DNA from: CADCTB01 sp038231955
Lineage (GTDB): Bacteria > Actinomycetota > Acidimicrobiia > Acidimicrobiales > AC-14
Assembly: GCA_038231955.1 (NCBI GenBank)
Contig: JBBSIS010000190.1
Coordinates: 1-6,325 of the forward strand
DNA length: 6,325 nt
Direction of reading: 5' to 3'
Every line of letters begins with the position of its first letter. The first letter of the stretch is position 1. A program made the position numbers and the translations under genes. Shown here piece by piece: positions 5,622-6,325 of this stretch. A model generated the notes under the pieces. The model was not told the DNA's origin and searched no databases. It saw only the letters and a program-made list of their open reading frames with translations.

Positions 5622-5652
5622 GCCCTGCCTGGCAGACAGCCAGGCATAGGGC
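5622..5652 (+). terminator. Terminator-like hairpin after the lipoprotein gene
   Basis: TGCCTGGC (5626-5633) and GCCAGGCA (5639-5646) form a perfect 8-bp stem with loop AGACA. GCCC (5622-5625) and GGGC (5649-5652) extend it across a TA bulge. It begins 25 bp after the lipoprotein stop. No run of T follows, only a pyrimidine-rich CCTTCTCC at 5663-5670, so it may be a weak intrinsic terminator of the kind common in GC-rich actinobacteria or a stabilising 3' hairpin. An alternative pairing of GCGCCC (5611-5616) with GGGCGC (5649-5654) is also possible. Confidence 0.5.
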
Positions 5653-5668
5653 GCTCGACGGGCCTTCT

Positions 5669-5704
5669 CCAACGGGATCCGTTGGTGTTCCAACACGCTC
5701 CAAC
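5669..5704. repeat. Cluster of CCAAC/GTTGG elements
   Basis: CCAAC occurs at 5669, 5690 and 5700, with its complement GTTGG at 5681-5685. Spacings of 12, 9 and 10 bp are close to one helical turn. The first two units form the perfect inverted repeat CAACGG-GAT-CCGTTG (5670-5684). The cluster sits upstream of a possible promoter, a location suited to a regulator binding site. No regulator is identified. Confidence 0.3.
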
Positions 5705-5740
5705 AGGGGCAAAAGTCCAGGTCAGCGGGTCAATTGGTGC

Positions 5741-5770
5741 TTGCCCGGGGCCAGCCGGCCATGTTAGAAA
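5741..5770 (+). promoter_or_regulatory. Possible promoter of the exported repeat protein
   Basis: TTGCCC (5741-5746) and TAGAAA (5765-5770) are separated by 18 bp, and TGT precedes the second hexamer as in an extended -10. Each hexamer is a partial match to the sigma-70 consensus. A start near 5777 would give a leader of about 60 bases. It is the best candidate in the interval between the two exported-protein genes, but it is a pattern match only. Confidence 0.35.
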
Positions 5771-5782
5771 ACCCTCGTCCCT

Positions 5783-5804
5783 GCGGAGGAGTTTCGCTTC
5801 CCGC
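5783..5804 (+). other. Leader hairpin enclosing a Shine-Dalgarno-like GGAGGAG
   Basis: GCGG-A-GGAG (5783-5791) can pair with CTTCCCGC (5797-5804) around loop TTTCG, leaving one A bulged and including one G-T pair. The purine tract is an almost ideal ribosome binding site, yet no ATG, GTG or TTG follows within useful distance. It lies 36 bp or more upstream of the next start codon. It may be an mRNA structure element of the leader, or have no function. Confidence 0.25.
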
Positions 5805-5839
5805 GCACCCAGCCCTGACAAAGGCGGTCGGTCCAGCAG

Positions 5840-6325
5840 ATGAGCACCAGCCCGAGGAACGAGGTGGTGAGGCCCCTGAGGTGGGTCGCATCCTTCGCGC
5901 TCCTCGCCGGTCTCTTCCTGCTCTTGGGCTCCGGTCCCGCCTCCGCCGAGGCAGCCCCGGCCACATCGCCGGCGGACGCCCCAGCTCCGGGCGCCCAGGG
6001 GACAGCGGTCACCAGCACGGCGGTGAAAACCGTGGCCCCCACCACGACGGTTGCACCCGCGACCACGAGCACCACGGCCCCGGTCATGAGCACCACCGTT
6101 CCCCAGGGTGGGAGCGGAGGCTCGAACCCGTCGCTGGCAGTACTCCAGGCCGCCAGCAACCCGACGGCGCCGAGCGGGGCGGGCGTCGAGAAGCAGGAGT
6201 CGAAGAGCACCGCCGCCCCGACGTCGGCCGGCCTTGTCTCGGTGACCCAGTCGCCGGCCCAGTCGTCGCCGGCCCAGTCGTCGCCGGCCCAGTCGTCGCC
6301 GGCCCAGTCGTCGCCGGCCCAGTCG
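5840..6325 (+). CDS. Exported protein with Thr/Ala/Pro-rich region and SPAQS repeats, 5' part only
   Basis: The frame is open from ATG 5840 to the last base (162 codons, no stop), so the gene continues beyond the window. Residues 1-36 form a signal peptide: basic start (Arg6, Arg11, Arg14), hydrophobic core 'WVASFALLAGLFLLLGSG' and a likely signal peptidase I cut after 'ASA' (34-36). A low-complexity Thr/Ala/Pro/Ser region follows (about 37-90, with 'KTVAPTTTVAPATTSTTAP'), then a Ser/Ala-rich stretch, and from residue 138 tandem 'SPAQS' units. Such disordered segments usually hold a cell-surface or secreted domain away from the membrane; the functional domain would be downstream and cannot be named. 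The ribosome binding site is weak: AAGGCGG (5820-5826) is 13 bases from the ATG. In-frame GTG codons at 5864 and 5867, just after GAGGA at 5854-5858, are alternative starts that keep the signal peptide. The opposite strand is also open over much of this region but lacks protein-like features. Confidence 0.75.
   Translation, partial: MSTSPRNEVVRPLRWVASFALLAGLFLLLGSGPASAEAAPATSPADAPAPGAQGTAVTSTAVKTVAPTTTVAPATTSTTAPVMSTTVPQGGSGGSNPSLAVLQAASNPTAPSGAGVEKQESKSTAAPTSAGLVSVTQSPAQSSPAQSSPAQSSPAQSSPAQS
6251..6325 (+). repeat. Perfect 15-bp tandem repeat, at least five copies
   Basis: Five identical copies of TCGCCGGCCCAGTCG run to the window edge, in frame with the exported protein, each encoding Ser-Pro-Ala-Gln-Ser. 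Copies agree at every base including third codon positions, which points to recent expansion by slippage or to strong homogenisation. The array probably continues beyond the window. Confidence 0.95.

Noticed and set aside
5626..5647. Sequence resembling both ends of 5S rRNA (TGCCTGGC and GCCAGGCAT)
   Set aside because: Only 5 bases separate the two arms, so there is no 5S body; it is better explained as a hairpin.
5764..6210. Minus-strand open frame with hydrophobic stretches
   Set aside because: It is the reverse of the Thr/Ala/Pro-rich exported protein; reversed Thr/Ala codons give Val/Gly/Ala runs. The plus strand has a signal peptide and in-frame repeats.
6251..6325. CRISPR-like array
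   Set aside because: Units are contiguous with no spacers and encode a peptide repeat in frame.

Overview
The window is GC-rich, gene-dense bacterial chromosome that looks actinobacterial. Inference from protein style and tRNA structure suggests a lineage near Acidimicrobiia, but nothing here fixes the species. Supporting signs are a primary sigma factor with a long Ala/Pro/Ser-rich N-terminal extension, a 3-Cys [3Fe-4S] ferredoxin, tRNA genes without an encoded CCA end, GTG starts, and Thr/Pro-rich exported proteins.

Left part (1-3868, all +): the 3' end of a TldD/PmbA-family gene, then dnaG (primase), rpoD (primary sigma factor) and a small ferredoxin. Spacing is tight: 18 bp from the TldD-family gene to dnaG, a 4-bp ATGA overlap between dnaG and rpoD, and 5 bp between rpoD and the ferredoxin. 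They are probably one transcription unit joining replication priming and transcription initiation, with a redox protein on the end.

Middle (3900-4766): a short convergent gene on the minus strand encodes a small YtxH-like membrane-anchored protein. Upstream of it, on the plus strand, the apparently empty 400 bp is not empty. Reading across three frameshifts gives a continuous decayed gene that I associate from memory with actinobacterial LAGLIDADG-like endonuclease-related proteins. It runs directly into the 5' end of tRNA-Asn(GTT), which is followed by a tRNA with anticodon CAT (elongator Met, or Ile2). A perfect TCGAAC-N4-GTTCGA palindrome, the form of an actinobacterial LexA (SOS) box, lies within the remnant and 36 bp upstream of the YtxH-like start codon.

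Right part (4796-6325, +): an unrecognised lipoprotein gene, a terminator-like hairpin, a 240-bp intergenic region with a possible promoter and structured leader, then the 5' end of a second exported protein. That frame stays open to the window edge and ends in five perfect copies of a 15-bp repeat encoding Ser-Pro-Ala-Gln-Ser.

No CRISPR array, insertion sequence, rRNA or complete mobile element is visible. The most interesting items are the frameshifted remnant beside the tRNA pair, the SOS-box-like palindrome, and the open repeat-bearing exported protein.
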